Shown piece after piece: positions 63,317 to 64,000 of a stretch of 64,000 bases of DNA. Under the pieces are notes generated by a model, which was given only the letters and a program-made list of their open reading frames with translations, was not told the origin of the DNA and searched no databases. The first letter of the stretch is position 1. Each line of letters opens with the position of its first letter. This stretch comes from Pontibacterium sinense. GTDB lineage: Bacteria; Pseudomonadota; Gammaproteobacteria; Pseudomonadales; Balneatricaceae. The stretch lies in contig NZ_JADEYS010000008.1 of assembly GCF_015209595.1 (NCBI RefSeq), forward strand, positions 1-64,000. Reading direction: 5' to 3'. A program made the translations under genes and the position numbers.

Positions 63317-64000
63317 ATGAACACAGAACAATTCGTTACCACCAGTGTTACGCCACTGGACAATCTAGATACCCTTTCCCCTTTTGAGGTCGCTAAGCTT
63401 CATGATGCCAGCCAAGGTGGTCTGTATAAGCTGTTTCGTCAGTGCAGTCTGGCGGTATTAAACTGCGGCAGCGAGCTCGATAGCACCAAGATGGTGCTGG
63501 AGAAATATCGTGATTTTGACATCAAGATCAGCCAGAAACATCGCGGTGTGCAGCTTGATCTGATTAACGCACCTGCCAGCGCATTTGTGGATGGTCAAAT
63601 TATTACCGGTATCCGTGAGCACCTGTTTTCAGTGTTGCGCGACTTGTTGTACGTGGGCGACGAACTGGATAAATGCTGTGCCGGACTCGATGAATCGGCG
63701 ACCACCAGTAATATGGTGTTCCATATTCTACGCCATGCGGAAACCATCCGACCGCACGTTAAGCCAAATCTGGTGGTGTGCTGGGGTGGACATTCGATCA
63801 GTCGTCATGAATACGAATACACCAAAAAAGTGGGTTACGAGCTGGGTCTGCGGGGTATGGATATCTGTACTGGCTGCGGACCGGGTGCGATGAAAGGCCC
63901 GATGAAGGGCGCTACGATTGCGCATGCCAAACAGCGTATTGATGATGGTCGTTATGTGGGTATCTCTGAGCCGGGCATCATTGCGGCAGAAAGCCCTAAC
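63317..64000 (+). CDS. ppnN: Pyrimidine/purine nucleotide 5'-monophosphate nucleosidase PpnN, 5' part
   Basis: The first 228 codons of PpnN (YgdH), a LOG-family enzyme that cleaves nucleoside monophosphates to base and ribose 5-phosphate and is stimulated by (p)ppGpp in E. coli. The N-terminal domain begins MNTEQFVTTSVTPLDNLDTL and the catalytic domain has VVCWGGHSISRHEYEYTKKV, then DICTGCGPGAMKGPMKGA and GISEPGIIAAESPN. The gene continues beyond the window with no stop. AAGGAGGTG (63302-63310) lies 6 bp ahead of the ATG at 63317. Confidence 0.93.
   Translation, partial: MNTEQFVTTSVTPLDNLDTLSPFEVAKLHDASQGGLYKLFRQCSLAVLNCGSELDSTKMVLEKYRDFDIKISQKHRGVQLDLINAPASAFVDGQIITGIREHLFSVLRDLLYVGDELDKCCAGLDESATTSNMVFHILRHAETIRPHVKPNLVVCWGGHSISRHEYEYTKKVGYELGLRGMDICTGCGPGAMKGPMKGATIAHAKQRIDDGRYVGISEPGIIAAESPN

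Noticed and set aside
63229-63390. 53-codon frame just upstream of and overlapping ppnN
   Set aside because: It is out of frame with ppnN, has only a weak ribosome binding site and a low-complexity end; a leader peptide is possible but unsupported.

Overview
The window looks like chromosome of a marine gammaproteobacterium, most likely of the Oceanospirillaceae (Marinobacterium, Neptuniibacter or Amphritea type). This rests on protein flavour and gene content: recC-recB-recD without ptrA, ttcA, a YecA/YgfB protein, a DctPQM TRAP transporter, several LysR regulators and a GGDEF/EAL signalling protein. Genus-level placement is inference. No rRNA, tRNA, CRISPR array or intact prophage was seen.

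Region 1-3390 is a decayed mobile patch. Two diverged 3' ends of one IS481-type element lie in inverted orientation and bracket a broken IS256-type transposase. After about 750 bp of relic sequence comes a YefM/YoeB toxin-antitoxin pair with a well preserved operator. Region 3690-14340 is ordinary metabolic and signalling sequence: a CoA-transferase-family enzyme, a LysR divergent from a PNPOx-like/ferredoxin-reductase fusion, four and a half copies of a 129-bp palindromic tandem repeat, a GST, an aldehyde dehydrogenase and a double-Cache GGDEF-EAL protein. Region 14340-19310 holds a SpoIIAA-like protein, a DUF2947 protein, and a LysR divergent from azoR, a glutathionyl-hydroquinone reductase and a pirin, which reads as a quinone/electrophile defence operon.

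Region 19549-29148 is a self-contained catabolic locus. A TRAP transporter (dctP, dctQ, dctM) is transcribed leftward. Divergently come a beta-hydroxyacid dehydrogenase, an aldehyde dehydrogenase, a CysE-like acetyltransferase, a VOC/glyoxalase-like protein, an M20 amidohydrolase and a LysR regulator. The shared promoter region carries a perfect 17-bp palindrome. The substrate cannot be read from sequence. It is the strongest candidate here for an uncharacterised pathway.

Region 29209-44720 mixes housekeeping and poorly known genes: NUDIX, PilZ, an MsbA-like ABC exporter followed by a cardiolipin-synthase-like PLD protein and a glycine-zipper lipoprotein, YecA/YgfB family, RecQ, a VTT membrane protein, a secreted or anchored protein with an HExxHxxGxxD zinc motif, SulP, TtcA, MFS, GFA and a stand-alone Nmad3 protein. 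Region 44902-53541 is the recCBD operon. The rest (53560-64000) has a 43-residue membrane peptide, a glutaredoxin, an SH3 envelope protein, MscS, a Spy-like protein, VanZ, an SLC5-STAC sensor-like protein lacking a kinase, YidD, PIN-PhoH, a class III sirtuin and the 5' part of ppnN.
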